From the NCBI GenBank assembly GCA_016190755.1, contig JACPPY010000013.1:1-56205 (forward strand): DNA of 56,205 nucleotides, read 5' to 3'. The notes beneath the pieces were generated by a model. The model was not told the origin of the DNA. It saw only the letters and a program-made list of their open reading frames with translations, and searched no databases. The first letter of the stretch is position 1; each line of letters starts with the position of its first letter. Shown here in pieces: positions 42,931 through 52,109 of the stretch. This stretch comes from Chloroflexota bacterium. Lineage in GTDB: Bacteria > Chloroflexota > Dehalococcoidia > JACPPY01. Position numbers and translations under genes: made by a program.

Positions 42931-44460
42931 ATGTCTCAATCAAGGGGACTGGGCCTGAGGTTATACATAACGCTGGTGATAGCCCTGGGGACAGTGGTTG
43001 CCGTGGTTAACGTGCTACGGCAACCGATGCCCGAGTCTGTGCCCTTTGTCGTGGCGGCCATGCTAGCGGCGCTTGTAGGACTGGCGGGTGCCTTCCCTGT
43101 GGCCCTGGGGCCAAAGGTAAAGACTAATGTGGTCGCCGCTCCGGCCTTTGCGGCGGTGCTGCTATTACACCCTGTAGTCGCCGCAACGGTCGTCGGCATA
43201 GGCGTGCTTGGCTCACAATTAGTACTGAAGCGACACGGGCCCAACATCATGTTCAATACAGCTACCTCCTTCCTTTATGTGGGGGTTGCTGGCTTGACCT
43301 ACCGTGCACTCAATGCGTCAGGTGCTTTTGCCTTCTCCTGGCCGGCCGGCCTGGTCGCCGTAGCAGCATCTGGAGCCGTGTTCTACACCCTGAACCGGGC
43401 TGTTGTTTCAGGAGCTGCGGCCATACAGAAGGGGGCCGGCGTTATACGTTCCTGGCTCCGCCAGTGGCGCGAGGACGGTGCCCAGGAGCTTGCGCTGCTG
43501 TCGATCGGCCTTGTCGCGGCCCTGACATCCCAACTCAGCCCTTGGTCGTTGGTGCTTCTGGTCATACCGGTATTTGCCGTTCAGAAGGCTTTTGCACAGG
43601 TGGTGATGCTCAGCAACTGCCTTGAGGACAAGATGAAGCGTCTCTTAGGCACCCAGGCCCAACTGGCACAAGCGGCCAGGACAGCCTCTCTTGGCACCTT
43701 CGCCTGCGGCATAGGCCATCAGATTAACAACCCCATATTCGCCATTAGAGGCAGGACAGAACTGCTGTTGGATGGAGCAGAAAAGCATCTCAAGACCGAT
43801 GAGGCCAGGGAGAGCCTCAAGACCATACAGCAGATGGCCGATCGTGTGGCTGGCATAGCCCGGTGCATGCTGGTGCCGTCACGTGCCTCGGATGATGGGG
43901 AAACCTGTACGGATGTCAACGAGGCACTGGATACCATGCTGAACGTACTGGACACTAAGGTCTCATCCTCGAAGGTAACCGTCCTGAAGGACTACCAGGA
44001 AAATCTTTCGGCAGCACCTGGAGAGGCCATCGAACTGCAAGAGGCCTTCGGCAATCTGATCTCCAACGCCTGCGATGCAATGCCCCAGGGAGGCATTTTG
44101 AAAATAACCACGAAAAGTACAGAGTCTCGCATAGTTGTCGAGATCAGCGACACGGGGGTCGGCATACCCGAAGAAAACATACCCCGGCTGTTCGATCCGT
44201 TCTTTACCACAAAGAAAGGGACCTTGGGGTTCGGATTAGGGCTCTACGTGGTGAAAAGCGTTATTGAGGCTCGAAAGGGGAGGATCCTTGTGGAGAGCCA
44301 ACCAGGAAAGGGTTCTACTTTCCGCCTCATACTTCCGGCAGTGGATGCCGTCCGCAGCCAGAACGGAACTGACATCGACGTATCTGTGCCAGCCCATTAT
44401 CGCGCATCCGTCAAGCACGCAGCGCTGCAGGACCACGCCGCAACCTCGCACCCGGTGTAG
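42931..44460 (+). CDS. Membrane-bound sensor histidine kinase
   Basis: A 509-residue kinase. The first ~225 residues have about seven hydrophobic helices forming a membrane sensor of MASE-like appearance. HisKA-type dimer region follows with the acceptor H263 in ACGIGHQINNPIF, then a HATPase domain with NLISNACDA, DTGVGIPEE and GFGLGLYVV. The GHxINNP form is typical of NtrB/HWE-like orphan kinases. No response regulator is adjacent, so its partner is elsewhere. ATG 42931 was preferred to 42916. A strong terminator follows. Confidence 0.85.
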   Translation: MSQSRGLGLRLYITLVIALGTVVAVVNVLRQPMPESVPFVVAAMLAALVGLAGAFPVALGPKVKTNVVAAPAFAAVLLLHPVVAATVVGIGVLGSQLVLKRHGPNIMFNTATSFLYVGVAGLTYRALNASGAFAFSWPAGLVAVAASGAVFYTLNRAVVSGAAAIQKGAGVIRSWLRQWREDGAQELALLSIGLVAALTSQLSPWSLVLLVIPVFAVQKAFAQVVMLSNCLEDKMKRLLGTQAQLAQAARTASLGTFACGIGHQINNPIFAIRGRTELLLDGAEKHLKTDEARESLKTIQQMADRVAGIARCMLVPSRASDDGETCTDVNEALDTMLNVLDTKVSSSKVTVLKDYQENLSAAPGEAIELQEAFGNLISNACDAMPQGGILKITTKSTESRIVVEISDTGVGIPEENIPRLFDPFFTTKKGTLGFGLGLYVVKSVIEARKGRILVESQPGKGSTFRLILPAVDAVRSQNGTDIDVSVPAHYRASVKHAALQDHAATSHPV

Positions 44461-44486
44461 AGATCGTACGCCTCTTTAGCCTGACA

Positions 44487-44511
44487 GGGACCGACGCCGG
44501 TCCCTTTTCTG
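44487..44511 (+). terminator. Rho-independent terminator after the histidine kinase gene
   Basis: A 7-bp stem GGGACCG/CGGTCCC with loop ACGC (44487-44504), followed by TTTTCTGTTT. It lies 27 bp after the kinase stop and separates it from the mtnA cluster. Confidence 0.85.
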
Positions 44512-44588
44512 TTTACAAACCCTGTCTCCACATAGCGATAATGTTGTATACTCTATCGTTGCGCAAGGTCGCGAAATACCGTGCAGAT

Positions 44589-45641
44589 ATGAACCAAACG
44601 ACTACGACACAACCGCTACGTTGGGAGGATAGCAAGCTCGTCATACTCGACCAGCGTCGGCTTCCAGGCGCCATCGAGTTCATCGAGGCATCCGACTACC
44701 TCCAAGTGGCAGATGCTATCAAGGAAATGTGCGTAAGGGGCGCGCCGGCCATTGGTGTAGCCGGTGCCTACGGAGCCGTGCTGGGGGCGCTGAAGGTCCA
44801 GACGCAAGACCGTGAGGCATTCCTGAGACAGCTCCGTAATATTGTAGATACGCTATTGAGGACCCGACCTACAGCTGTCAATCTCCGGTGGGCCCTGGAA
44901 CGCATAGAGCTGGCAGCAGAGCGTGGGTCGGACGTTTCTGGTATTAAGGCATTGATAACGGAGGAGGCCAAAAAAATACATCGTGAAGAGGCGGACGCCA
45001 CAGACCGCTTGAGCGAGTATGGCGCAGACCTGATAGCTGGCTGCGCCACGATTATGACTCACTGCAATGCCGGAGCGCTGGCGACCTGCGGCTGTGGCAC
45101 AGCGTTGGGCGTCATCCGCGCCGCTGCCAGGCAGGGCAAAATAGAACGCGTAATAGTCGACGAGACGCGTCCGCTGTTCCAGGGAGCCAGGTTGACAGCC
45201 TGGGAGCTAAAACAGGAAGGCATACCGGTCACTCTCATAGTAGACTCTGCGGCAGGACACTTTCTGTCCAGGGGGCTCGTGAACTGCGTCATTGTGGGAG
45301 CAGATAGGATAGCTGCAAACGGCGACACAGCAAACAAGATAGGCACCTATAGCGTAGCAGACCTGGCATCAGAAAATGGCGTGCCGTTTTATGTCGCCGC
45401 GCCGGTAAGCACGGTCGATTTATCCCTCAGTTCGGGCGACCAAATACCTATCGAAGAGCGCCGCCCCGAAGAGGTAACTGGCATCGGCAGCACACGCTTT
45501 GCCGCCACAGGGATCCAGGTGGCCAACCCAGCGTTCGACGTTACACCATCACGCTATATTACAGCTATCATCACAGATAGGGGCGTCGCCCGCCCACCGT
45601 ATCAGGTCTCACTGAGCAGGCTTATTAAAGGTCATGCATAA
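44589..45641 (+). CDS. mtnA: S-methyl-5-thioribose-1-phosphate isomerase
   Basis: A 350-residue MtnA (eIF2B-alpha-like fold). Characteristic parts are CVRGAPAIGVAGAYG, RPTAVNLRWAL, the catalytic cysteine region THCNAGALATCGCGTALGVI, DETRPLFQGARLTAWEL and the catalytic Asp in VGADRIAANGDTANKIGTY. It isomerises methylthioribose-1-phosphate to methylthioribulose-1-phosphate for methylthioadenosine salvage. It pairs with mtnP just downstream, but later genes of the Met salvage pathway (mtnB, C, D) are not here. Archaeal-type alternative use of MTR-1-P or of related 5-deoxyribose is possible. The start ATG 44589 was chosen by homology; the ribosome site is weak and an ATG at 44541 is in frame. Confidence 0.92.
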   Translation: MNQTTTTQPLRWEDSKLVILDQRRLPGAIEFIEASDYLQVADAIKEMCVRGAPAIGVAGAYGAVLGALKVQTQDREAFLRQLRNIVDTLLRTRPTAVNLRWALERIELAAERGSDVSGIKALITEEAKKIHREEADATDRLSEYGADLIAGCATIMTHCNAGALATCGCGTALGVIRAAARQGKIERVIVDETRPLFQGARLTAWELKQEGIPVTLIVDSAAGHFLSRGLVNCVIVGADRIAANGDTANKIGTYSVADLASENGVPFYVAAPVSTVDLSLSSGDQIPIEERRPEEVTGIGSTRFAATGIQVANPAFDVTPSRYITAIITDRGVARPPYQVSLSRLIKGHA

Positions 45642-45657
45642 GTCTGAGGAGGAAGGA

Positions 45658-46521
45658 ATGCACCAAGCAACGGTCGGAATCATAGGGGGCAGCGGACTGT
45701 ATAAGATAGAAGGTTTGACCGATGTCGAGGAGGTCAGGCCCGAGACCCCATTTGGCATGCCCAGCGATGAGATAGTTCTGGGTACGCTCGAAGGCGTTCG
45801 GGTGGCTTTTCTGCCACGGCACGGCCGAGGGCACCGCATAAGTCCTTCAGAGCTGCCATCCAGGGCCAACATATTCGCCTTGAAGTCGTTGGGCGTACAA
45901 TGGATAGTAGCCGTGAGCGCCGTGGGAAGTCTGCAGGAGAAGTTCAAGCCTCTGGATATCGTCGTGCCGGACCAATTGATCGACCGTACCAAAGGACGGC
46001 CAAGCACGTTTTTTGGCAATGGGCTGGTGGTCCATGTGAGCTTTGCCGACCCGTTCTGCCCTGACCTGAGCAAAGTATTGTACGACTCAGCCAGGGAAGC
46101 AGGCGTCACAGCCCATAAGGGGGCCACATGGGTCATAATGGAAGGGCCGCAGTTCTCGACAAGGGCCGAATCAAATCTACACCGTTCCTGGGGAGCAGAC
46201 CTTATCGGCATGACGGCCCTGCCAGAAGCCAAATTGGCCAAGGAGGCAGAAATCTGCTATGCGAGCCTAGCCTGCGTCACAGACTATGATTGCTGGCAGC
46301 AGAGTTGTGAGGCGGTGACAACTGAAATGATACTGTCAAACCTTCAGAAGAATGTGGAAAACGCCAAGCACATCATCAAGCTCGCTATACCCCGTATACC
46401 GGGAACCAGGGGCTGTGATTGTGCCAACTCACTGAAGAACTCCATTGCGACTGACCCCAGCCGCATTCCTGCGGAGTTGAAGCGCAAGATGGAGTTGTTG
46501 ATTGGGAAATATGTTTCCTAG
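45658..46521 (+). CDS. mtnP: S-methyl-5'-thioadenosine phosphorylase
   Basis: A 287-residue nucleoside phosphorylase (PNP/MTAP family II). It has GIIGGSGLYKIEGL, TPFGMPSDEIVLG, the phosphate-binding FLPRHGRGHRISPSELPSRAN, the substrate region TWVIMEGPQFSTRAESN and IGMTALPEAKLAKEAEICYA. It turns methylthioadenosine into adenine and methylthioribose-1-phosphate, the substrate of MtnA. The start ATG at 45658 has GAGGAGGAAGG upstream and lies 16 bp after mtnA. Promoter elements are not evident, so it is in the mtnA transcript. Confidence 0.94.
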   Translation: MHQATVGIIGGSGLYKIEGLTDVEEVRPETPFGMPSDEIVLGTLEGVRVAFLPRHGRGHRISPSELPSRANIFALKSLGVQWIVAVSAVGSLQEKFKPLDIVVPDQLIDRTKGRPSTFFGNGLVVHVSFADPFCPDLSKVLYDSAREAGVTAHKGATWVIMEGPQFSTRAESNLHRSWGADLIGMTALPEAKLAKEAEICYASLACVTDYDCWQQSCEAVTTEMILSNLQKNVENAKHIIKLAIPRIPGTRGCDCANSLKNSIATDPSRIPAELKRKMELLIGKYVS

Positions 46522-46530
46522 GCAAAGCGT

Positions 46531-47559
46531 ATGAAATCAGGCATTACATTCGGCTGCTTGCCGACGGCCATCGGCAGCATGCCAAATACGGAGCCAGCCG
46601 CAGCATGTCGCGAGGTTCTGAAGTACTTGCCCCAAATACCGGCATGGCCTCAGCTTCCGCTGCGATCGCCCCTGGAAAACCAATATGTCCAGGCCAGTGA
46701 AGGCTTTCCGGGCGTAACTGCCGAAGGCGGCCACATGCAGTTGAACAGGTATACCTTTGACGAGCGGGTGGAAACACTGTATCAGGCATATCTAGCCCGG
46801 GACTACGGCTGTTGCCCGATCAGCGATAAGTATGCCGCCGGCATGCATGCCTTCCATTCCATTGCCAACGGAGGACCAATAGCGGTCAAGGGCCAGATGA
46901 CTGGGCCTGTAACCTGGGGGCTTGGGCTCACCCAGCCAGATCAGAAACCGGCCATATACGACGATACCATCTCTGACGCTGTGGCCAAATTCTTGAATCT
47001 CAAAGCGATGTGGCAGGAGAATTTCCTCCGGGAGATATGCCCCAGGACAATAATCTTCCTGGATGAACCTTCACTTTCGTACTTCGGTTCGGCATTTGTG
47101 TCGTTATCGAAAGAGCAGGTGCTGAAACTCCTGAACGAGGTGTTCCAGGGCCTTTCCGGGTTGAAAGGTGTGCACTGCTGAAGCAACACTGATTGGTCGG
47201 TGCTGCTGGAGGCAGCCACAGATGTAGTGAGCTTCGACGCTTATGGGTTCGCTGAGAATTTCAACCTGTACCCTGCTGAAGTAGCTGCCTTCTTGGGCCA
47301 GGGCGGCACCATAGCATGGGGCATAGTGCCTAACACCGAACGCGGACTGCTTGGCGAAACGATCAGCAGCCTGCGAGACCGGCTTGAGGATGCAATGGCC
47401 CCCCTCACCAGGAAGGGAATACGTTACCGGCAGTTGCTGGAGCAGGCGCTTCTGACCCCGTCATGCGGCTTGGCTGGGCTGTCCACTGAAATGGCAGGCC
47501 AAGCCCTGGAGCTACTGGCCGATCTATCTGCCAACGTGAGAAGGAAACATAGTCTTTAG
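46531..47559 (+). CDS. Compact MetE-like methionine synthase, predicted selenoprotein (Sec217)
   Basis: One 343-codon frame is interrupted only by a TGA at 47179-47181 (codon 217). Homology runs through it without a frame change: residues 1-216 end GLSGLKGVHC, and the codons after TGA give SNTDWSVLLEAATDVVSFDAYG. The fold is the C-terminal, zinc-binding barrel of MetE (core-MetE/UROD superfamily). Known zinc ligands are His-x-Cys and a distant Cys; here they are H215-C216-U217 and C312 in LTPSCGLAG. The UGA thus falls on the H-x-C cysteine. Selenocysteine is the simplest reading; a nonsense mutation is the alternative. It would methylate homocysteine, probably from a corrinoid protein, and it lies between mtnP and ahcY/metK. 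It starts 9 bp after mtnP. Confidence 0.75.
47182..47216 (+). promoter_or_regulatory. Candidate SECIS element after the in-frame UGA
   Basis: Two overlapping folds follow the UGA. Fold A: AGCAACAC (47182-47189) with GTGCTGCT (47200-47207), one A-C mismatch, and a 10-base loop containing GGTC, as in the E. coli fdhF SECIS loop. Fold B: GCTGC (47202-47206) with GCAGC (47212-47216), loop TGGAG, 25 nt after the UGA. Only one can form at a time. Bacterial SECIS elements vary widely, so this is suggestive only. Confidence 0.45.
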
Positions 47560-47572
47560 GGCCTGCGACGAT

Positions 47573-48079
47573 ATGCGAATCGAGCTTCACACAAGCGACG
47601 GAACAAGAGTGCCCTTCGACCCTAAAGTGGGCGGCTTCAACTGCACTCGCACCATACCGTGTATGCAGTGCGGAACATGTTGTTCCAGGTATCAGGCGCC
47701 GATAGGTATAGACGAGGCAGGCAGAATCGCGGCACAGCTGGGGATACTCCTAGGTGCATTCCTCAAGGAATATGTACAGCCATATCCCATGAGGTCGAAC
47801 GAGTACCTGATCCGCCATAAGGATGGTGGCTGCCTCTTCCTGCGCAGAGAAGGTAGCCGCGCTTATTGTTCTATACACGAGTTCAAGCCCGATGTTTGCC
47901 AGGCCTGGATACCGAGCCTGGAAAGGAAGGAGTGCCGCGAGGGCTTGAAGCAGCTCGGCGCCACCACCACGCCACTGCTGAGGCCAAGCGACTTGAATCT
48001 TTCCACTGAGAACCTGGCAGCTTTTTGTGATACACTGCGTGATCAGAATACCGAAAATGCCAACGAGGTAACATCATAG
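47573..48079 (+). CDS. YkgJ-type CxxCxxCC cysteine-cluster protein
   Basis: A 168-residue protein of the UPF0153/YkgJ family. The metal-binding motif CMQCGTCC is at residues 30-37, with further cysteines in DGGCLFL, AYCSIH and DVCQAWIP that complete a probable Zn or Fe-S site. Biochemical function of the family is unknown. It starts 13 bp after the MetE-like gene and is in the same direction, so it might assist cluster or metal handling for that enzyme; this is only a positional suggestion. Confidence 0.85.
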   Translation: MRIELHTSDGTRVPFDPKVGGFNCTRTIPCMQCGTCCSRYQAPIGIDEAGRIAAQLGILLGAFLKEYVQPYPMRSNEYLIRHKDGGCLFLRREGSRAYCSIHEFKPDVCQAWIPSLERKECREGLKQLGATTTPLLRPSDLNLSTENLAAFCDTLRDQNTENANEVTS

Positions 48080-48097
48080 GAAGGATAGAAAGCAGGG

Positions 48098-48583
48098 ATG
48101 AATAAGAGAAAGCGCGTTGCAGCAGTGAAGCACCGCCATCACGTCAAGAAGCTCAAGGAAAAGCGCAGACTGGTGAGAATAGCAACAGGCGCGCCAGCCG
48201 TGGCGGAAGTTCACAGGCGACGGCAACAGCAGAAGAGAGAAGTCGAAGCTGCACAGGAGGTAAAAGAGACTAAGCGCAAGGCGCCGTCTGCCAAGGCGAG
48301 CGAGACGGTAGAGAAGGCTCCAGCCCGAGAGCACAAGGCACCCCCGCGAGAGGCGCCAAAGGAAGCACCGGCGGCCAAGGAGACAAAGAAGCCCAGGAAG
48401 GCTCCGCCGGAGGCAGCCGAAGGAGCGCAGCAGGCCAAGAAAGCCGCGCCTGCTGAGGAACGCCCCAAGAAGCCAAAGGCGCCAAGGCCACCGCGAAAGG
48501 TTGAGGCGTCCAAAGGCACTGGTGAAACTCCTCAACAGAGCGAGGAGGGCCAGTCCGAGTCGAGCCCCGAAAAGGCCGCCTGA
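48098..48583 (+). CDS. Basic low-complexity Lys/Ala/Pro/Glu-rich protein
   Basis: A 161-residue, very basic protein with no recognised domain. Residues 1-50 are rich in Lys/Arg/His (MNKRKRVAAVKHRHHVKKLK). Residues 60-161 are an Ala/Pro/Lys/Glu repeat-like region resembling histone H1 or the tails of ribosome- or DNA-binding proteins. A ribosome site (CAGGG) lies close to the ATG. Codon bias agrees with the flanking genes, and the plus frame fills the space between two real genes, which supports a real but disordered protein. Nucleic-acid binding is an inference. Confidence 0.6.
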   Translation: MNKRKRVAAVKHRHHVKKLKEKRRLVRIATGAPAVAEVHRRRQQQKREVEAAQEVKETKRKAPSAKASETVEKAPAREHKAPPREAPKEAPAAKETKKPRKAPPEAAEGAQQAKKAAPAEERPKKPKAPRPPRKVEASKGTGETPQQSEEGQSESSPEKAA

Positions 48584-48628
48584 CCCGGAGCCGTGTCGAT
48601 CTGTATACACAGGGCTGAGGACCCTAAG

Positions 48629-49156
48629 ATGGCCCATAGAGTGCTGCTTCTCACCGGAGCACCGGGCACGGGCAAGACTACTATCATTAAGAAGGCCGCC
48701 AGCGAAGCGTCCTCGGCCGGCGGCTTTTACACTGAGGACATGCGGGAGGACGAGCGGCGAGTAGGGTTCAGGCTGGTGACCCTGTCCGGACCAAGCGCTG
48801 TCTTCGCCCATGTCAAGACACGCAGCCCTTACCGGGTCAGCAGATACGGTGTCGATGCTTCCATTCTTGACTCAGTGGCCGTACCCGCACTGGAAGAAGC
48901 CACCATGCGGTGCGACCTCATTGTCATGGATGAGATTGGCAAGATGGAACTGGTGTCGGCGAATTTCCGCCGGTCCGTCTTGGCGGCCATGGAGTCAGGC
49001 AAACGGGTGCTCGGCACGATAATGCTGGCGCCAAACCCCTGGACAGACGGCATAAAGGCGCGCCCTGAGGTATGCCTGATACACGTGACCAGGTCAAATC
49101 GCGATGACGTATTGAAGGAAGTTGTCCAATGGGTACAGGGATCTGGGAAACCGTAG
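48629..49156 (+). CDS. THEP1-type nucleoside triphosphatase
   Basis: A 175-residue P-loop NTPase of the THEP1 (NTPase_1) family. Walker A is LTGAPGTGKTT at residues 6-16, followed by GGFYTEDMREDERRVGFRLVTL and the family's Walker B VMDEIGKMEL. The thermophilic homologue hydrolyses all NTPs; cellular role is unclear. Start: ATG 48629 places the P-loop near the N-terminus as in homologues; a GTG at 48593 is also in frame. It touches the following gene (stop TAG then ATG at 49157), so they are co-translated. Confidence 0.87.
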   Translation: MAHRVLLLTGAPGTGKTTIIKKAASEASSAGGFYTEDMREDERRVGFRLVTLSGPSAVFAHVKTRSPYRVSRYGVDASILDSVAVPALEEATMRCDLIVMDEIGKMELVSANFRRSVLAAMESGKRVLGTIMLAPNPWTDGIKARPEVCLIHVTRSNRDDVLKEVVQWVQGSGKP

Positions 49157-50716
49157 ATGAGCGACCTTCGTAAGATCATTGAGGTAATGTTGCGCCCCGA
49201 GACCTACCCTCACAGGGTCAAGGACTCGGTTCACATGGTGCAAACGCAGATGTCCGTGGTATTCCTCTCCGGCGCATACGCCTACAAGGTGAAGAAGGCG
49301 GTCAACCTCGGCTACCTGGACTACACCACTCTGGACAAGCGAAAGTTCTTCTGCCTGCGGGAGTTGGAACTCAACCGGCGTCTTTGCCCGGATGCATACC
49401 TGGACGTTTTGCCGCTGACCATCGAATCCGGCAGCCTGAAGCTGGGAGGCGATGGAGAAGTGGCAGAATATACGGTCAAGATGCGGCAACTCCCTATGGA
49501 GCGCATGATGGACAAGCTACTGGTGGAGGGCAGGGTGTCGGCTGATATGGTGCGCGCAGTAGCTGCAAAGGTTGCGGCTTTTCACCAGAAGGCGGCAACC
49601 GACCGCCACATCGACTCCTTCGGCGAGCCTTGCACAGTGGTAGTGAATAATGACGAAAACTTTACCCAGACCGAGGAGTACATAGGCCGGACTATCACTG
49701 CGGAGCAGTACCGCAAGATCAAAGAATACACTGAGACGTTTATCCGCGATCATGCCCAACTAATGCACGACCGAATAGACCAGGGCAGGATCAGGGACTG
49801 CCATGGCGACCTGCACGCCGCTCACGTGTGCTTCGACAACGGCATCTGCATTTACGACTGTATCGAGTTTAACGACCGGTTCAGGTACGCCGACGTCGCC
49901 TCCGAGGTTGCTTTCCTGGCCATGGACCTGGACAGGTACGAGCGCCGGGACCTCTCGAACGAGTTCGTCTCAGCTTATATAGCGGCCAGCCAGGATACTA
50001 CACTCGCTGACATACTGCCTTTTTATAAGTGCTACCGCGCTTACGTCAGAGGCAAAGTGGAAGGCTTCAAGCTTAACGACCCCTATTTGTCCGAGGCTGA
50101 GAAGAAAAAGGCATTGAACAGTGCCTGCCGGTATTTCGTGCTGGCTGAGTCTTACGTAGCAAAGAAACTGTTCCTGATCATCATGGTGGGCATGGTAGGT
50201 ACTGGAAAGACCACGGTCGCGGAACAAATAGCGTCACGGCTGGGTGCTACGGTGATATCGTCGGACGTGACCAGGAAGAAACTGGCGGGCATTCCTCCGA
50301 CCGATCATAGATATGGCGAGCCGGACAGCGGCATTTACTCTTCGGACTTCTCCCGCAGGACATACGACACGCTGTTTCAAGAGGCCAAACGGATTATTAC
50401 CGAAGGGAAACCGGTGATACTTGATGCCACTTTCATGCTGTCTGCTGGACGCCGGCAAGCCAGGGAACTTGCCGCGGAGCTTGGCATAAAGTTCATGGCC
50501 ATCGAATGCGTGTTGCCGGAGGAAGAGGCTAGGCGCCGCCTCGACAAAAGAATGCAGGAGGTGACGGCCTCCGATGCCGGATGGGACATTTATCTCAAGC
50601 ACAAAAAGACCTTCGAACCCGTGCGAGAACTTCCGTCAGAGGAGCACATCGTGGTGGACACTTCGGGCTCCTGGCAAAAAGAACTAGACAAGATAATGGA
50701 AAGGTTGGACCCATAA
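49157..50716 (+). CDS. Fusion of aminoglycoside-phosphotransferase-like and P-loop kinase domains
   Basis: A 519-residue two-domain protein. Residues 1-335 resemble an APH/choline-kinase-like domain (COG2187 type) with catalytic HGDLH (216-220) and [15 protein letters not shown] in place of the metal loop. Residues 338-519 are a zeta-toxin/gluconate-kinase-like P-loop kinase with GMVGTGKTT (345-353) and LDATFM. This fusion is common in bacteria, and its substrate is unknown; resistance should not be assumed. It begins directly after the THEP1 stop codon and ends one base before ahcY, deep in the methionine-cycle cluster. Confidence 0.85.
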   Translation: MSDLRKIIEVMLRPETYPHRVKDSVHMVQTQMSVVFLSGAYAYKVKKAVNLGYLDYTTLDKRKFFCLRELELNRRLCPDAYLDVLPLTIESGSLKLGGDGEVAEYTVKMRQLPMERMMDKLLVEGRVSADMVRAVAAKVAAFHQKAATDRHIDSFGEPCTVVVNNDENFTQTEEYIGRTITAEQYRKIKEYTETFIRDHAQLMHDRIDQGRIRDCHGDLHAAHVCFDNGICIYDCIEFNDRFRYADVASEVAFLAMDLDRYERRDLSNEFVSAYIAASQDTTLADILPFYKCYRAYVRGKVEGFKLNDPYLSEAEKKKALNSACRYFVLAESYVAKKLFLIIMVGMVGTGKTTVAEQIASRLGATVISSDVTRKKLAGIPPTDHRYGEPDSGIYSSDFSRRTYDTLFQEAKRIITEGKPVILDATFMLSAGRRQARELAAELGIKFMAIECVLPEEEARRRLDKRMQEVTASDAGWDIYLKHKKTFEPVRELPSEEHIVVDTSGSWQKELDKIMERLDP

Positions 50717-50717
50717 C

Positions 50718-52001
50718 ATGAAGACCTCGAACAAGACCAACGCCGCACAACCTGATGTCAAGGATGTTCGACTAGCAGCGGATGGGGTGCGGCGCATCGA
50801 ATGGGCCGCAAGAGAAATGCCCGTCCTCCGGTTGATCGGCCAGAGGTTTCAGACTGAAAAACCGCTGGACGGCAGCCGTATCTCTGCTTGCCTCCACGTC
50901 ACCACTGAGACGGCGAACCTCATGCTGATACTCAAGGCCGCAGGCGCGAAGGTTGTCCTGTGCGCCTCCAATCCGTTGAGCACACAGGATGACGTGGCTG
51001 CCGCACTAGCCAAGGAGTACGGCATACCGACCTACGCCATAAAGGGTGAGGATAATGAGACGTATTACCGGCACATCAGGGCCGTGCTGGAGCAGCAGCC
51101 CCAGATAACGATGGACGACGGTGCCGACCTCGTAAGCACTCTTCATAAGGAGCGTACTGATATCATCGGCCAGGTCATCGGAGGAACGGAGGAAACGACC
51201 ACCGGTGTCATCCGGCTGCGCAGCCTGCACAAGGCTGGTGGGCTCAAGTATCCAATAATCGCAGTAAACGATGCGATGACCAAGCATCTGTTCGACAACC
51301 GTTATGGTACCGGGCAAAGCACGATCGATGGCATAACCAGAGCGACCAACGTCCTCTGGGCAGGCAAGAAAGTAGTAGTCTGTGGCTACGGTATGTGTGG
51401 CCGCGGCATCGCCAGCCGGGCAAGAGGCATGGGCGCCCAGGTTATTGTCACCGAGGTCGACCCAGTTCGAGCGCTCGAGGCGCTGATGGAAGGTTACCAG
51501 GTCATGACACTCTCCGACGCCGCCAGCACAGGAGACATATTCATCACGGCCACCGGCGATTCCAACGTGATACATGCTCCTCACCTGAGACTAATGAAAG
51601 ATGGAGCTATGTTGGCCAACAGCGGCCACTTCAACGTGGAGATAAGCATTCCCGCCCTTGCGAAGATGGCCATATCTAAGCGCGAGATGCGCCCATTCGT
51701 TGAGGAATACAAGCTGAAGGACGGGCGCGCCATATATTTACTTGGTGAGGGCCGCCTGATCAACCTCGCCGCCGCAGAGGGCCATCCAGCAAGCGTTATG
51801 GATATGAGCTTCGCCAACCAGGCGTTGAGCGTAGAGCACCTCTGGAAGAACAGGGGAAAGCCCTCGACAGGAGTCTATACCGTACCACGTGAAATAGATG
51901 AGGAGGTAGGACGTCTCAAACTGGCATCCATGGGCGTTAAGATCGACAGTCTCACGCCTGACCAGAAGAAGTACCTTGAGAGCTGGGAGACGGGCACCTA
52001 A
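50718..52001 (+). CDS. ahcY: Adenosylhomocysteinase
   Basis: A 427-residue S-adenosylhomocysteine hydrolase. Conserved parts are [53 protein letters not shown] (Lys/Asp and NAD-linked region), the Rossmann loop [21 protein letters not shown] and the C-terminal [16 protein letters not shown]. It splits SAH into adenosine and homocysteine. Homocysteine is the acceptor for the MetE-like protein and SAM is then made by MetK, so four cycle steps are encoded together. The gene starts 1 bp after the preceding stop. Confidence 0.96.
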   Translation: MKTSNKTNAAQPDVKDVRLAADGVRRIEWAAREMPVLRLIGQRFQTEKPLDGSRISACLHVTTETANLMLILKAAGAKVVLCASNPLSTQDDVAAALAKEYGIPTYAIKGEDNETYYRHIRAVLEQQPQITMDDGADLVSTLHKERTDIIGQVIGGTEETTTGVIRLRSLHKAGGLKYPIIAVNDAMTKHLFDNRYGTGQSTIDGITRATNVLWAGKKVVVCGYGMCGRGIASRARGMGAQVIVTEVDPVRALEALMEGYQVMTLSDAASTGDIFITATGDSNVIHAPHLRLMKDGAMLANSGHFNVEISIPALAKMAISKREMRPFVEEYKLKDGRAIYLLGEGRLINLAAAEGHPASVMDMSFANQALSVEHLWKNRGKPSTGVYTVPREIDEEVGRLKLASMGVKIDSLTPDQKKYLESWETGT

Positions 52002-52007
52002 CAGTAT

Positions 52008-52052
52008 GCGGCCGCCGGACGTGATATGGTCCTGGGCCGCCGCGTCTTTTGT
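52008..52052 (+). terminator. Probable rho-independent terminator after ahcY
   Basis: An imperfect hairpin: outer stem GCGGCC/GGCCGC (52008-52013 with 52035-52040) and inner GGAC/GTCC, then CGCGTCTTTTGTTTG. It lies 6 bp after the ahcY stop. It may be partial, since metK follows 108 bp later in the same direction. Confidence 0.6.
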
Positions 52053-52109
52053 TTGTTGGAGAACGAATAATCAGATATACCATCAGCGATGAAATCAGGA
52101 GGAGTCCGC

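Noticed and set aside
44520-44588. SAM or SAH riboswitch before mtnA
   Set aside because: The leader is short and no SAM/SAH aptamer fold could be recognised. The same holds for the spacer before metK.
47179-47181. Treating the MetE-like gene as two genes or a simple pseudogene
   Set aside because: Both halves are in one frame, flanks are conserved, no other stop or frameshift exists, and the UGA falls on a metal-ligand cysteine. Mutation is kept only as the alternative.
49157-50716. Antibiotic-resistance aminoglycoside phosphotransferase
   Set aside because: The APH-like domain is fused to a P-loop kinase in a housekeeping cluster; this fusion family has no known resistance role.
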